From NCBI GenBank assembly GCA_020722005.1, contig DYLP01000010.1, positions 1-64,000 of the forward strand: a DNA stretch of 64,000 bases, read 5' to 3'. The DNA is from Melioribacter roseus. Lineage in GTDB: Bacteria > Bacteroidota > Ignavibacteria > Ignavibacteriales > Melioribacteraceae. Below, in pieces: positions 15,415 through 24,729 of this stretch. Both the position numbers and the translations under genes were made by a program. Numbering within the stretch: the first letter of the stretch is position 1; each line of letters starts with the position of its first letter. Below the pieces are notes generated by a model, which saw nothing but the letters and a program-made list of their open reading frames with translations, made no database searches and had not been told where the DNA came from.

Positions 15415-18400
15415 TTATTTTTTGTTGAGCAGAACTGTAAAATAAAATTTTGTCCCCTTTCCAGGTTCACTTTCCACCCAGATTTTACCGCCATTACTTT
15501 CGACGTGTTCTTTACACAGTATCAATCCGAGTCCTGTACCTTTTTCACCCTGTGTGCCTCTTTTGGTAAAATTTTCGTGCGGATCGAAAATTCTATTTAT
15601 TTCCTCCTGTTCTATCCCGATACCACTATCCTCTACACATACTTCAAGAAACCTATCGTCCTTAACGCTCGTTTTAATTAAAATAGTCCCCCCCGAATAA
15701 GAAAATTTAATTGCATTCGAAATTAAATTGAGAAGTACTGACTCGATTGCTGTTTTATCTGCATAAACGCTTTCTTTGCTACCTAAAATATATTTAATCA
15801 TTATATTTTTTTGTTCTGTATACGTGCGAAGAAGTGCAATAATATTGTTAATCGATTCTGATATATCAAACTCGATTTTTCGATATTCGATTCTGCCAGA
15901 TTGAATTCGAGCCCACGCAAGTAAATTTTCAATTAAATTGTTCAACAAAAGCGTTGAATTCTTTATCAAACTTATCAGTTCATCTATTTCGTTGTCTTTT
16001 AATTCCTTTCTGCCATTCATCAGAAAATCGGCAGACGAAGCAATTGAATAGAGTGGATTCCTGAGGTCGTGCGATATGATCGAGAAGAGTTTGTCTTTTG
16101 TCCTATTTAATTCTTCCAGTTTCCCGGCATATTCCTTTAATTCTTTCTGAACAGCTTCCTTTTCTCTAATTTCATTTTTTAATTCTTCTGTGCGAATATC
16201 GACAATCCTTTCTAACAGTGCAGTTTGTTTTTTCTGCTTATGGAGTCGCCTTTTAATAGCAAGATAACCTAAAACTATCAATAATAGGGGCGCAATGACC
16301 TTGAAATAAATTGTTTGGTAGATTGCTGGCGGTATGTAAATGTATACTTTCGCTTCTTGACTATTCCAAACATCGTATTGATTTGAAGAAGTAATCCTGA
16401 AAACATATTCTCCAGGCTCAAGGTTATAATAAATTACACTTCTTCTATTTTCCCATATTTTCCACTCATCTTCAAAGCCTTCGAGCTTATACTTATATTT
16501 TATTTTTCCCGGTTTGTAAAAAGAAGGTGCAATAAAATCGAATCGAATTATAGAAGTGCCTACTGGGGCTTTCATACTTTTCGTAATATCAAACGGAACA
16601 AAATTGAACAATACCCTTTTGATTTTAACCGAAGGCACATAATCGCTATAATACTGCGATTTAGGATTGACCGATACAACCCCCTGAATTGTAGGGAACC
16701 AGATTTTTCCCGACGAATCGATTGCAACGGCGCCCTGCACTCCGCCATTGCACTCATTATTTTTCATACCATCTTCGGTTCCATATTTTTCTGCATGAAC
16801 CAATTTGATTTTTCCATCGGCGACTTTATTTAGTTCATTCTTACTCACTTTAAATATACCGCTATTGCTGCTCCCCCAGACATAACCATTAACATCCTCC
16901 ACAATAGCATGCACGGCATCAGTCGGCAATCCCTCGCGTCTGGTTATTTGCCTAACTTTTCCATTTTTAATTCTGAGTATCCCCTTGCCACTCGTTGCTA
17001 TCCAGAGAGTTCCGGATTTATCACAAATTATATGACGTACTAAATTCGACGGAAATCCATTCGATTCTTCGTAATATTTGTACCTTCCGTTATTATAAAC
17101 AATGAATCCATTTCCAGCCGTTCCGAGGAGTAGATTTCCTCTATCGTCCTCTGTTATAAAGCGCACACGTAAAAGTGATGATTTTTCGTCAACGGATTTT
17201 TTAATAAGTTTCCCCTTGCCGTATAAAAATAATCCGCCACCGTCCGTGCCAGTCCAAAGATTTCCTTTCTTATCGACATAAAGCGCATATATTTGACTGC
17301 AATTGTAGCATTCTTCTTTGTTTATTTTCCCCACTTTTCCGTTAACAAAAAAATAGAGCCCTTTGTTTGTGCCCATCCATAAAGTATCGTTCCGTAAAGC
17401 ATAAGTTTGTATCATTAAATCCGGTTCTCTGTTATAAATATAATTGTACAGCTTCCCGCCGACTATACTTGTAATGTTATTAGTGCGCGTACTTATCCAA
17501 ACACCTTTTTTGTCGGCTACAACTGAAAGGACAAAATTTTCTGGCAAACCTTCTTCTTTTGCAAAAGTTGTAAACGTACCGTCGTGAATTCTATAGAGAC
17601 CGTTACTATAAGTACCCAGCCATAAATTATTTTCCTTATCGAAGTAGAGGTCGATTATATTATTATAATTCGTTTGAGAGGATAAAACAAAACTGTCGAT
17701 TTGTCCTTTGTTGTATCTGTAAAGTCCGCTCTCTGTGCCAATATAAATAATGCCGTTTTCGTCTTCTTCGAAATCGAGAGCCGACAATCGTTTTAATTTG
17801 TTCTTCCCCTTAATATAGACCGGTTTACCGTCCTTTATTAATTCAATTCCTGCATTCAGTGTCCTGACCCATAATTGTTCTTTACTATCCAGGTAAACCG
17901 ATCGTATTGAATTACTGATCAATCCCTGTTTCGTAGTAATAGCACTGAATTTAATTCTACTGCGGTCATATTCTACAACATTTACGCCACCCTCACGAGT
18001 TGCAAGATAAACTTTTCCTTTTTTATTGCCAGAAATTTTATATATATAGTCGTTTGTCAAACCATCTTTCAGCGTATAACTTTTTACTTTATCCTCATCG
18101 ATTATATTCAACCCGCTAGACGTCCCAGCCCATATTCTGCCGTATTCATCTTCGAATAGTGTTCGTACGGAATTGTTCGAAAGGCCATTACTTAAATCGA
18201 ACAACTTAATTTCATTTTCAGAATATTTTAACAATCCTCCAAATGTGCCCACCCAGAAAATGCCTTTTGAATCCTCAAGCATTGTTACGACAAGATTGTT
18301 GTTCATTAAACTAATATTATCGGAGCTGGAGACTTCGAAATGAACGCCGTCGTATCTGACAAATCCCTCCTCTGTACCGAACCAGATAAATCCATCCTTC

Positions 18401-18582
18401 GATTGCATAATACCATAAACAGAATTCTGTGGCAGCCCTTCATTATTTGTCCATTTCTTGATGACGTACTGGCTGAATTTCCTGGAAGGATCTAATGACT
18501 GTCCGATACTTATATGAACGATAAAAGTAAAAACAATTACCGTTCTGATTATTAACCGATAATGTTTGAAATTATAGTGCAT
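15415..18582 (-). CDS. two-component propeller sensor histidine kinase, no receiver domain
   Basis: 1055-residue membrane sensor kinase. Signal peptide (to about 28); periplasmic Reg_prop repeats from about 30 to 640 (recurrent WxGTxxGLxxY/NG units such as IWFGTEEGFVRYDG and LWIATSGKGILRI), expected to form two seven-bladed propellers; a Y_Y_Y domain (about 660-750, ending GEYVFRITSSNQYDVW); one membrane helix (756-776); a coiled coil (780-825); HisKA with phospho-acceptor His838 in IISHDLRNPL; and HATPase_c with NLISNAIKFS (952-961) and GTGLGLIL (1015-1022). Hybrid relatives in Bacteroides continue with a receiver and an AraC domain; this one stops after the kinase and so needs a separate regulator, none of which is adjacent. 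Ligand unknown, often a carbohydrate in this family. Confidence 0.9.
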   Translation of the reverse strand: MHYNFKHYRLIIRTVIVFTFIVHISIGQSLDPSRKFSQYVIKKWTNNEGLPQNSVYGIMQSKDGFIWFGTEEGFVRYDGVHFEVSSSDNISLMNNNLVVTMLEDSKGIFWVGTFGGLLKYSENEIKLFDLSNGLSNNSVRTLFEDEYGRIWAGTSSGLNIIDEDKVKSYTLKDGLTNDYIYKISGNKKGKVYLATREGGVNVVEYDRSRIKFSAITTKQGLISNSIRSVYLDSKEQLWVRTLNAGIELIKDGKPVYIKGKNKLKRLSALDFEEDENGIIYIGTESGLYRYNKGQIDSFVLSSQTNYNNIIDLYFDKENNLWLGTYSNGLYRIHDGTFTTFAKEEGLPENFVLSVVADKKGVWISTRTNNITSIVGGKLYNYIYNREPDLMIQTYALRNDTLWMGTNKGLYFFVNGKVGKINKEECYNCSQIYALYVDKKGNLWTGTDGGGLFLYGKGKLIKKSVDEKSSLLRVRFITEDDRGNLLLGTAGNGFIVYNNGRYKYYEESNGFPSNLVRHIICDKSGTLWIATSGKGILRIKNGKVRQITRREGLPTDAVHAIVEDVNGYVWGSSNSGIFKVSKNELNKVADGKIKLVHAEKYGTEDGMKNNECNGGVQGAVAIDSSGKIWFPTIQGVVSVNPKSQYYSDYVPSVKIKRVLFNFVPFDITKSMKAPVGTSIIRFDFIAPSFYKPGKIKYKYKLEGFEDEWKIWENRRSVIYYNLEPGEYVFRITSSNQYDVWNSQEAKVYIYIPPAIYQTIYFKVIAPLLLIVLGYLAIKRRLHKQKKQTALLERIVDIRTEELKNEIREKEAVQKELKEYAGKLEELNRTKDKLFSIISHDLRNPLYSIASSADFLMNGRKELKDNEIDELISLIKNSTLLLNNLIENLLAWARIQSGRIEYRKIEFDISESINNIIALLRTYTEQKNIMIKYILGSKESVYADKTAIESVLLNLISNAIKFSYSGGTILIKTSVKDDRFLEVCVEDSGIGIEQEEINRIFDPHENFTKRGTQGEKGTGLGLILCKEHVESNGGKIWVESEPGKGTKFYFTVLLNKK

Positions 18583-18724
18583 AATTTTCTCATATCTTCA
18601 CACAATATCCCCCTCGTATCAGTATGTAACATCTCAATTTTCCAAACATCGCAATCTTTCCCTTTTATTATCGTAGCGACTTAAAAAAAGTTAAATAGAA
18701 TTTAATCAATTCGCCTTAATTTAT

Positions 18725-18732
18725 TATTTTTG
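18725..18732 (+). promoter_or_regulatory. Bacteroidota-type -7 element (TATTTTTG), possible leaderless start
   Basis: TATTTTTG matches TAnnTTTG and ends 9 bases before ATG 18742. Initiation 5-7 bases downstream of such an element would leave a leader of only a few bases, and no Shine-Dalgarno is present. Inference from pattern only. Confidence 0.35.
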
Positions 18733-18741
18733 CCACAAAAA

Positions 18742-19380
18742 ATGCTTAAAAAATACCGACATATAATCTGGGACTGGAACGGAACAATTCTAAACGATGT
18801 CGATCTCGGAATTGAAATCATCAATCGAATCCTTAGCGAAAGGAGCCTACCGAAAATAACAAAAGAAATTTATAAAAACGTCTTTACAATTCCCGTTAAG
18901 GATTATTATGCAAAATTAGGATTCGATTTCGAAAAGGAGCCATTTGAAGTTGTAGGTAGGCTCTGGATTGAGGAATATGAAAAAAGAAAATACGAATGCT
19001 CAATCTATGATGGTGTTCTCGATGTAATGGAAAGAATTAAAAATAGCTCGATCGAACAATCGATACTTTCGGCTTACTCACAACACACTCTCGAAGAAAT
19101 GGCAACACGTCATGGCATCGATAAATATTGTAGCCACATAGTGGGACTCGATAATATTTATGCCGCAGGAAAACTTCATCTTGGACTGGAATTACTCAAA
19201 AAGATTGGAAACGGCAATGGCAGGCTATTGCTTCTTGGCGACACATTGCACGATTATGAAGTTGCAAAAGCAATTGGTGCCGATTGCATTCTATTGTCGA
19301 CCGGACATCAGTCGAAGGAAATATTAAAATCGGCTGGAGTTAAAATTATAGATGATATCCGTGAACTTCTCAATTATTAA
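18742..19380 (+). CDS. HAD-family hydrolase (phosphoglycolate phosphatase-like)
   Basis: 212-residue HAD phosphatase with a C1-type cap. Motif I is WDWNGT, with nucleophile Asp11; the second residue of the usual DxD pair is Asn13, a variant seen in a subset of these enzymes, and this could lower phosphatase activity. Motif II is SAYSQ (Ser), motif III Lys in YAAGKLH, and motif IV GDTLHDYEVAKAIG. Full length for the family. Start ATG 18742 is chosen over an upstream in-frame TTG at 18730, which lies inside the promoter-like element. Its stop interlocks with that of the M23 peptidase gene (TTAA at 19377-19380). Substrate unknown; small sugar phosphate is most common. Confidence 0.8.
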   Translation: MLKKYRHIIWDWNGTILNDVDLGIEIINRILSERSLPKITKEIYKNVFTIPVKDYYAKLGFDFEKEPFEVVGRLWIEEYEKRKYECSIYDGVLDVMERIKNSSIEQSILSAYSQHTLEEMATRHGIDKYCSHIVGLDNIYAAGKLHLGLELLKKIGNGNGRLLLLGDTLHDYEVAKAIGADCILLSTGHQSKEILKSAGVKIIDDIRELLNY

Positions 19381-20192
19381 TTTGCGCTGAGATTCAAAAT
19401 ACTCAGTGGGTCAATTCTTTTGGAATACAATTGAACTCCCCAGTGGAGATGCGGTCCGGTGGTTCGCCCTGTCGATCCAACTTCGCCAATCACTTCCCCT
19501 TTCTTAACAAATTGACCATCGGTAACGTACAATTTATTCAGATGCAGATAAATTGTATTTAAGCCCAGCCCGTGGTCGATTAGAACGAAATTTCCGTTGA
19601 AGTAGAAATTTTCCCCGGCAAGTACAACGATACCGTCCGCGGCGGCTTTTACGGGAGTGCCTTCTTCAACATCCCCGATATCAATTCCATTATGAGGCTT
19701 CTTGGGAATGCCATTGAGAATTCTCTGACTGCCGAAAACACTTTTAATTCTGCCACCTTCCACCGGCATAACAAATCCGTCATCAAACATCATCGAATCG
19801 ACCTGCCCAATTTTTTTGCGGGCTACTTTCATAATTTCCAACTCCCGTTCTATTCTTTCCATTTCTTCTTCGGGAGGATTAACGTATCCATCCTTGATTT
19901 TTAAGCGCTGAATTTCATATTTCCGCTTTTTAATGGTTAATCTCTCGGTTTTTACACTACCATCTTTGAATTTTATTTTTAGTTTTCTTAAACCTTTTTC
20001 GTTTCTGTCGAAACCGATTACAAATCTACCGTTTTTATCTACCGGAACCGGCTTGTTATTTAGATATACTCCCAATACATTTTCTGCACTTCCAATTATA
20101 ATCGAGCCCTGAATAGCTTCACCTGTCAATTTATAATTCTGTGCATTACAGATAATAAACAACAAAAAGAAAATCAAAAAAAATTGTCTCAT
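19377..20192 (-). CDS. secreted M23 (LytM) peptidase
   Basis: 271-residue exported peptidase with a signal peptide (MRQFFLIFFLLFIICNAQ). The N-terminal part (25-115) is a small beta domain followed by a basic coiled linker; the C-terminal M23 domain (about 150-265) has the zinc motif KPHNGIDIG, the IYLHLNKL loop, and TGPHLHWGVQLY with HxH. All metal ligands (His, Asp, His) are present, so it should be a real endopeptidase on peptidoglycan cross-links, or its activator. It lies 9 bases downstream of the TPR-barrel gene in the same orientation and is probably co-transcribed with it. Confidence 0.88.
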   Translation of the reverse strand: MRQFFLIFFLLFIICNAQNYKLTGEAIQGSIIIGSAENVLGVYLNNKPVPVDKNGRFVIGFDRNEKGLRKLKIKFKDGSVKTERLTIKKRKYEIQRLKIKDGYVNPPEEEMERIERELEIMKVARKKIGQVDSMMFDDGFVMPVEGGRIKSVFGSQRILNGIPKKPHNGIDIGDVEEGTPVKAAADGIVVLAGENFYFNGNFVLIDHGLGLNTIYLHLNKLYVTDGQFVKKGEVIGEVGSTGRTTGPHLHWGVQLYSKRIDPLSILNLSAN

Positions 20193-20201
20193 TTTCTTTC
20201 C

Positions 20202-23096
20202 TTAAAAAGCCGTCCAATAAATAGATAATTGAGTTGAAAAATATCTGTAGCTTGAATCGTCTCTGGATGTGCTACCCATTCCCATCCGTCCACTGATTGT
20301 AAGGTTTTCTAAAGGTCGGTAGAACATTTCGAAATGTCCTTCGAGAGCAATAAATTTACTGAAAGGGATGTATCCAATTTTTCCACCGAGTATCACGGTT
20401 AAATCTTTCTTTTTTTCAAGCTCGTTGTCCAGCCAGAAACTGTGGGATTCGAAATTTTGCGGTGAGTAATAATATTGAGATTTGAATTTATAATTAGTGT
20501 AATAATATTCGTAACCGAGTATTAAATCGCTGTAGATGTATTTACCGAGTCGTATTATCAAGTCGTTGCCTTCGTTGATATCCGAGACGGAAATGTATTG
20601 AAAAGACCCGCTAATTTTGAGTCCGTTTTTGTGAATATAATATCCACCGACACGATAGAGCGAAGCATAATACGTCTGGTCGATTAAATAAGGCGAATAG
20701 AGAATCAAAGCGCCATCCGAATTTTGATAAGTAAACGATACCGAAACAGTATCTTTGATTTCAAAATTTGCAAAAACTTCTTTTTCATCTCGTTGTAACC
20801 TACCCGTCGAATTTGTAACTCCCAATCCCGTTCCGGCATAGAAATATTTCGAAATACGGATTGTAACCAAACCTTTTAATGTCCTATAATTCCTTGTTCC
20901 AATATAATTATAGGTAGAAATTATGTCGGGATTTAGAATTTGTGAATTCGAATTTAGTCGAGTAGAACTGAACAGAAATCCCCCCGACAAATAATTATTA
21001 ATACCGAGGTCGGCACGTATTCCGAAAGTGGAAAGACTAAAACTTATATTATCGGAATAATATTGTGATAGAGGTGCGACTCCGACATAATAGGGAAATG
21101 TTTCGAGGATGGCGGTTATTCCAGTAATTGGCAGCCATCCTTTACGTAGTTTTACCAATTCGACTTTTGAAGAGTCGAGGTCCCAGGTTTCGAGCAACAT
21201 ATTATAAATTTTACGAGCCGAATCGGGCTCGCCAAGTTTCGAATAAGAATCGCCCAGATACAATTGCGCTTCGAAATCTGTCGAATCTTCTTCGACCAAT
21301 TCTTTAAATGCGCGCACGGCATTTACCGAATCGTCCATTGCATAATAAACTTTTGCTCTTTGCATTGCTGCATCGTAATTATATCCCGATTCAAGTACTT
21401 GATTATAAGCTTCTAGAGCTCTTTGATACTTTTTAGCACAAAATAGAACGTCGCCATATTCTTTGAGTATCAACAAATTCGGCTCGGCTTTCGACATATA
21501 TTCTTCATAATAAGTCAATCCATCTTCGCAATGACCGTCGAGAACTTCTTTTCGTCCCTTCTCCAAAATACTATAAAGTTTTTCTTCCTCTTCTCTCAGT
21601 TTTTGCCAGTCAATATCCGACTGTAATTTAATTACTTCGTCGTTAGTGGGGTCGATATTGCGGGCTTTGTCGGCGTACTTTTGCGCTTCTTCAAAATTTC
21701 TTTCAATCAACATTAATGAACCCATCGCGATATTTGCGTCCAGATTATTCGGCTTTTTCTGCAAAACGTTATTGAGATATTCTCTGGCAAGTTCCATATC
21801 TCTTTTAGTCCATACTGAGAGCTGGGCTCTAAACAATTTATAATCGAGATTATCGGGAAATTTTCCCAGAAGCTTATCCATTATTTCAATGGATTTATCG
21901 AACTCGCGATTCCACGCTAATATTCTGGCGTACTGATAAATCAATTCGGGGTCATTTTCTTCTGGTACTTGTTCAAAGTATTTGTTGAGATAAGTCAGGG
22001 CACTGTCGTAAAATTGTAGATACTCATAATAGCGGGAAAGTATTTTAAGGGCATCTTTGTCGAGAGAATTATTTGCCAATCTCAATTTAGCTCTATCGAG
22101 ATTAAGCCGATAAAGACTGTCGCGAAACTGTAGTACATAATCCCATTTAGACTGAAAACGTTCGTCGTCGCTATGCGCAAAACCAATTATTTGAAGTTGC
22201 TGGTAAGCCTCTTCAATTCTTTTGGCTTTAAGCAATTCGTCGACGAGTTTAAATCTCATTTCAACATCGGAGGGATTTTTTTTAAGGAGACGATAATAGC
22301 GATCAATTGGGTATTCTTTTTCAAAGGCTCGTGGATTTTGCTGCGTTACATAAGCCTGCCTGTTAACGATATCCAGACCGTCGCGGGCTTCTTTGAAGAA
22401 GGGTTTTATTGCAAGTGCTTTTTCGAAAGCATCTTTGGCAATATTGTATTTGCTAAGCCACATAGTAAAATAACCATACCTGCTCCAGAGCCGCCAGTCG
22501 TCGGGATATCTTTCTACGTATTTCTTGAGTATCGTTTCTCCTTTTTTAATGCTTCCGGTTTTGGCAAGTATTTCAGTATATCGTATAATTTCATCGGGCG
22601 ACGCATTATCGTCCCGTTTCAAATATTCGTCATACCATTCTTCTGCTTTGTTCCAGATTTCCATCCAGCGATAACATTTTCCTATTTCGAGGTAATTGAT
22701 CGGCTTGTCGGGATTAATTGCAATTTCTCTCAGGTGACCTTCAATCTTTTTGTTGAGGATGTTATACCACACTTCCTGAACTCTTCTTAGATTTTTGAGA
22801 TATTCATTTCTTCTGGCATTGTTCTTTTCGAGTGCGATGGCTCTTCTAAAATCGAGTACAGCATTTTCATATTGTTTTCGCTGTTCGAAACACTGCGCAC
22901 GTAAATTATAGCCTTCGGGATTTTGTGGTACTGCAGAGATATACTTATTTAGCTGGTCAATTGCTTCGCCGTACCTGCCGTTTTTCATATGTTCGAGAGC
23001 AGTTTTGCGATATATTTCTACATCCTTATTCTGCGCCTGTAAAAATTGCGCAATCATAATAATTATTAACAGAATTGTAAATCGCTCTCTAATCAT
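20202..23096 (-). CDS. TPR-repeat protein with C-terminal outer-membrane beta-barrel
   Basis: 964-residue exported protein. ATG 23096 is chosen (protein then begins MIRERFTILLIIIMIAQFLQAQ, a signal peptide) over the upstream TTG at 23123. Residues about 25-640 are tetratricopeptide repeats (such as YGEAIDQLNKYISAVPQNP and EFDKSIEIMDKLLGKFPDN). From about 665 to the end, the sequence is aromatic and alternates like an outer-membrane barrel (YYHKNGLKISGSF-type strands, final STQLSIYWTAF with the C-terminal Phe). TPR plus barrel is the layout of BcsC/PgaA/YaiO-type exporters or of porin-like assembly proteins. No polysaccharide synthase is near, so cargo is unknown. An M23 peptidase gene follows 9 bases later. 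Confidence 0.82.
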   Translation of the reverse strand: MIRERFTILLIIIMIAQFLQAQNKDVEIYRKTALEHMKNGRYGEAIDQLNKYISAVPQNPEGYNLRAQCFEQRKQYENAVLDFRRAIALEKNNARRNEYLKNLRRVQEVWYNILNKKIEGHLREIAINPDKPINYLEIGKCYRWMEIWNKAEEWYDEYLKRDDNASPDEIIRYTEILAKTGSIKKGETILKKYVERYPDDWRLWSRYGYFTMWLSKYNIAKDAFEKALAIKPFFKEARDGLDIVNRQAYVTQQNPRAFEKEYPIDRYYRLLKKNPSDVEMRFKLVDELLKAKRIEEAYQQLQIIGFAHSDDERFQSKWDYVLQFRDSLYRLNLDRAKLRLANNSLDKDALKILSRYYEYLQFYDSALTYLNKYFEQVPEENDPELIYQYARILAWNREFDKSIEIMDKLLGKFPDNLDYKLFRAQLSVWTKRDMELAREYLNNVLQKKPNNLDANIAMGSLMLIERNFEEAQKYADKARNIDPTNDEVIKLQSDIDWQKLREEEEKLYSILEKGRKEVLDGHCEDGLTYYEEYMSKAEPNLLILKEYGDVLFCAKKYQRALEAYNQVLESGYNYDAAMQRAKVYYAMDDSVNAVRAFKELVEEDSTDFEAQLYLGDSYSKLGEPDSARKIYNMLLETWDLDSSKVELVKLRKGWLPITGITAILETFPYYVGVAPLSQYYSDNISFSLSTFGIRADLGINNYLSGGFLFSSTRLNSNSQILNPDIISTYNYIGTRNYRTLKGLVTIRISKYFYAGTGLGVTNSTGRLQRDEKEVFANFEIKDTVSVSFTYQNSDGALILYSPYLIDQTYYASLYRVGGYYIHKNGLKISGSFQYISVSDINEGNDLIIRLGKYIYSDLILGYEYYYTNYKFKSQYYYSPQNFESHSFWLDNELEKKKDLTVILGGKIGYIPFSKFIALEGHFEMFYRPLENLTISGRMGMGSTSRDDSSYRYFSTQLSIYWTAF

Positions 23097-23177
23097 CCGA
23101 GTTTTATAAAGTTGTCGAGTCAAAGTTATTAAATTATCTATAATTATGCCGTAATTAAGTTCATTCGCGGAATACTA

Positions 23178-23222
23178 AAAAAAATCCCGGAATAATTTTA
23201 CGTTTGGATTAATCCGGGATTA
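23178..23222 (-). terminator. rho-independent terminator after the radical SAM gene
   Basis: 9-bp stem AATCCCGGA (23184-23192) and TCCGGGATT (23214-23222) with a 21-base loop; on the minus strand it is followed by a T run (23185-23178). It lies 22 bases downstream of the KamA-family stop. Confidence 0.75.
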
Positions 23223-23243
23223 ATAGTTAAATCCATTTATCTT

Positions 23244-24581
23244 TTATTCGAAATCTTCAGATTCGTCGTCATAGATATGTTCGTGAAAGAGCGATTCAAG
23301 TTCATCTTCGAAGAAGAATTTATCTTCTCCGAAAGCGGGCTTTAGCTGGTCAATCCAGATTGCATTTTCATCGTATTTGGCAAAGAATGGTCTTGCGACC
23401 CAATCCGGATTCCTTCCCTGTAAAAATCTCAGTACGATTGTCTTTTCCCCGTTAATTTCGCTTACTCCGAGAATTTGAATTTTTCCCGGAGTTGCACTCA
23501 TGCTCGGACCTCTAACCGTACGGCAGACACCGCTCACATTTTGATAGGCATTGCGATAAATATTCCATGCCTCAACAAGTGGAATGCCAAAGAATTCCTG
23601 AGCACCAGTATCGCGTGCAATAAACATGTAATACGGGATACAATTCAAGTTAACCTGTTTTCGCCACATTTCAGCCCATATTTCAGGAGAAGCATTGATA
23701 TGCCTCAATAGCGGCGATTGAGTTCTTATTTGAGCACCAGTAGCTCTTATTCTTCTAATTGCCGTTTCCGCTTCAGGTGTGCTTAATTCCACAGGATGAT
23801 TGAAGTGAGCCATTATTGCTAGATTTTTCCCTTTTGCAACTATCTTTTCGAAAAGTTTTATTAAGTCGTCCGCATCGGGATCATCAATGAAACGATATGG
23901 CCAATAACCAATTGCTTTCGTTCCGATTCTGATTGTCTGCAGGTGCTCCAAATCGGCATCAAGAATTTGTTCGATATAAGAGGCAAAAATTTTGGTTCTC
24001 ATTATTAACGGGTCGCCGCCTGTAAAAAGAAGATCGGTTACTTCGCCATGTTCTTTCAAATACTTAATCAACAATTCGGTTTCTTTCATGGCAAATTTCA
24101 ATTCGTTCATACCGACGAATTGAGGCCATCTGAAACAGAAAGTGCAATAAGCATGACACGTTTGTCCCTGACTCGGGAAAAACAAAACGGTTTGTCTGTA
24201 CTTATGCTGAACTCCAGTTAATTCGATTCCGTCAATTTTCGGTACGTTGTGTTTTTGTCCAGCAGGGTGAGGATTTAGCTCCCATCTAATGTTATTGACT
24301 ATTTCTTTGATTTTATCCTGAGGCGTACTGGAATCGAGGAGTTTTTCGATTTCTCCGAAATGTTCCTGGCTTAGCATTTCTGCTCGTGGAAATGTAAGTG
24401 TAAAAATTGGATCATCCGGAACTTTATTCCAATCTATAAGTTCTTCCACTACATAATTATTTGTTTTGAAAGGAAGAACCGTACCAACAACTTCAATGGC
24501 TTTTTTCTCACGGTCGCTCAATTTTTGTACTTGTGGCAATTCCTTCCAATTTCTAAGCGTATAACTCTTATAATTTCTCAT
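23244..24581 (-). CDS. KamA-family radical SAM protein (lysine 2,3-aminomutase-like)
   Basis: 445-residue radical SAM protein. The cluster motif is CxxxCxxC in QTCHAYCTFCFRWPQF (Cys142, Cys146, Cys149). A second family motif, TGGDPL, follows, as in lysine 2,3-aminomutase and its relatives. The C-terminal half has TPGKIQI, where PLP-type aminomutases have GGGGK, so the PLP-binding lysine is plausible but not certain. It has an unusual acidic tail (SLFHEHIYDDESEDFE). The length exceeds EpmB-type enzymes (about 340 residues) and fits the larger KamA group. A strong Shine-Dalgarno (AGAGGAA) fixes the start, and a terminator follows. Substrate cannot be settled: beta-lysine, beta-glutamate or another. 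Confidence 0.85.
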   Translation of the reverse strand: MRNYKSYTLRNWKELPQVQKLSDREKKAIEVVGTVLPFKTNNYVVEELIDWNKVPDDPIFTLTFPRAEMLSQEHFGEIEKLLDSSTPQDKIKEIVNNIRWELNPHPAGQKHNVPKIDGIELTGVQHKYRQTVLFFPSQGQTCHAYCTFCFRWPQFVGMNELKFAMKETELLIKYLKEHGEVTDLLFTGGDPLIMRTKIFASYIEQILDADLEHLQTIRIGTKAIGYWPYRFIDDPDADDLIKLFEKIVAKGKNLAIMAHFNHPVELSTPEAETAIRRIRATGAQIRTQSPLLRHINASPEIWAEMWRKQVNLNCIPYYMFIARDTGAQEFFGIPLVEAWNIYRNAYQNVSGVCRTVRGPSMSATPGKIQILGVSEINGEKTIVLRFLQGRNPDWVARPFFAKYDENAIWIDQLKPAFGEDKFFFEDELESLFHEHIYDDESEDFE

Positions 24582-24729
24582 GACTGGTTCCTCTCTTTTA
24601 TTTTAAGAAAAAAGATAATCGAAACGGAAACAGCGGGCTCACCAATAAATAGCAAGCCTAATTCTCTTCGACCGGATAGTGGAGATACGACTACGGACTT
24701 TCGACAGGATAATTCGGAATAAAAAGATG

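Noticed and set aside
22173-22790. 205-codon plus-strand open frame inside the TPR-barrel gene
   Set aside because: It is antisense to coherent TPR repeats and has no recognisable product.
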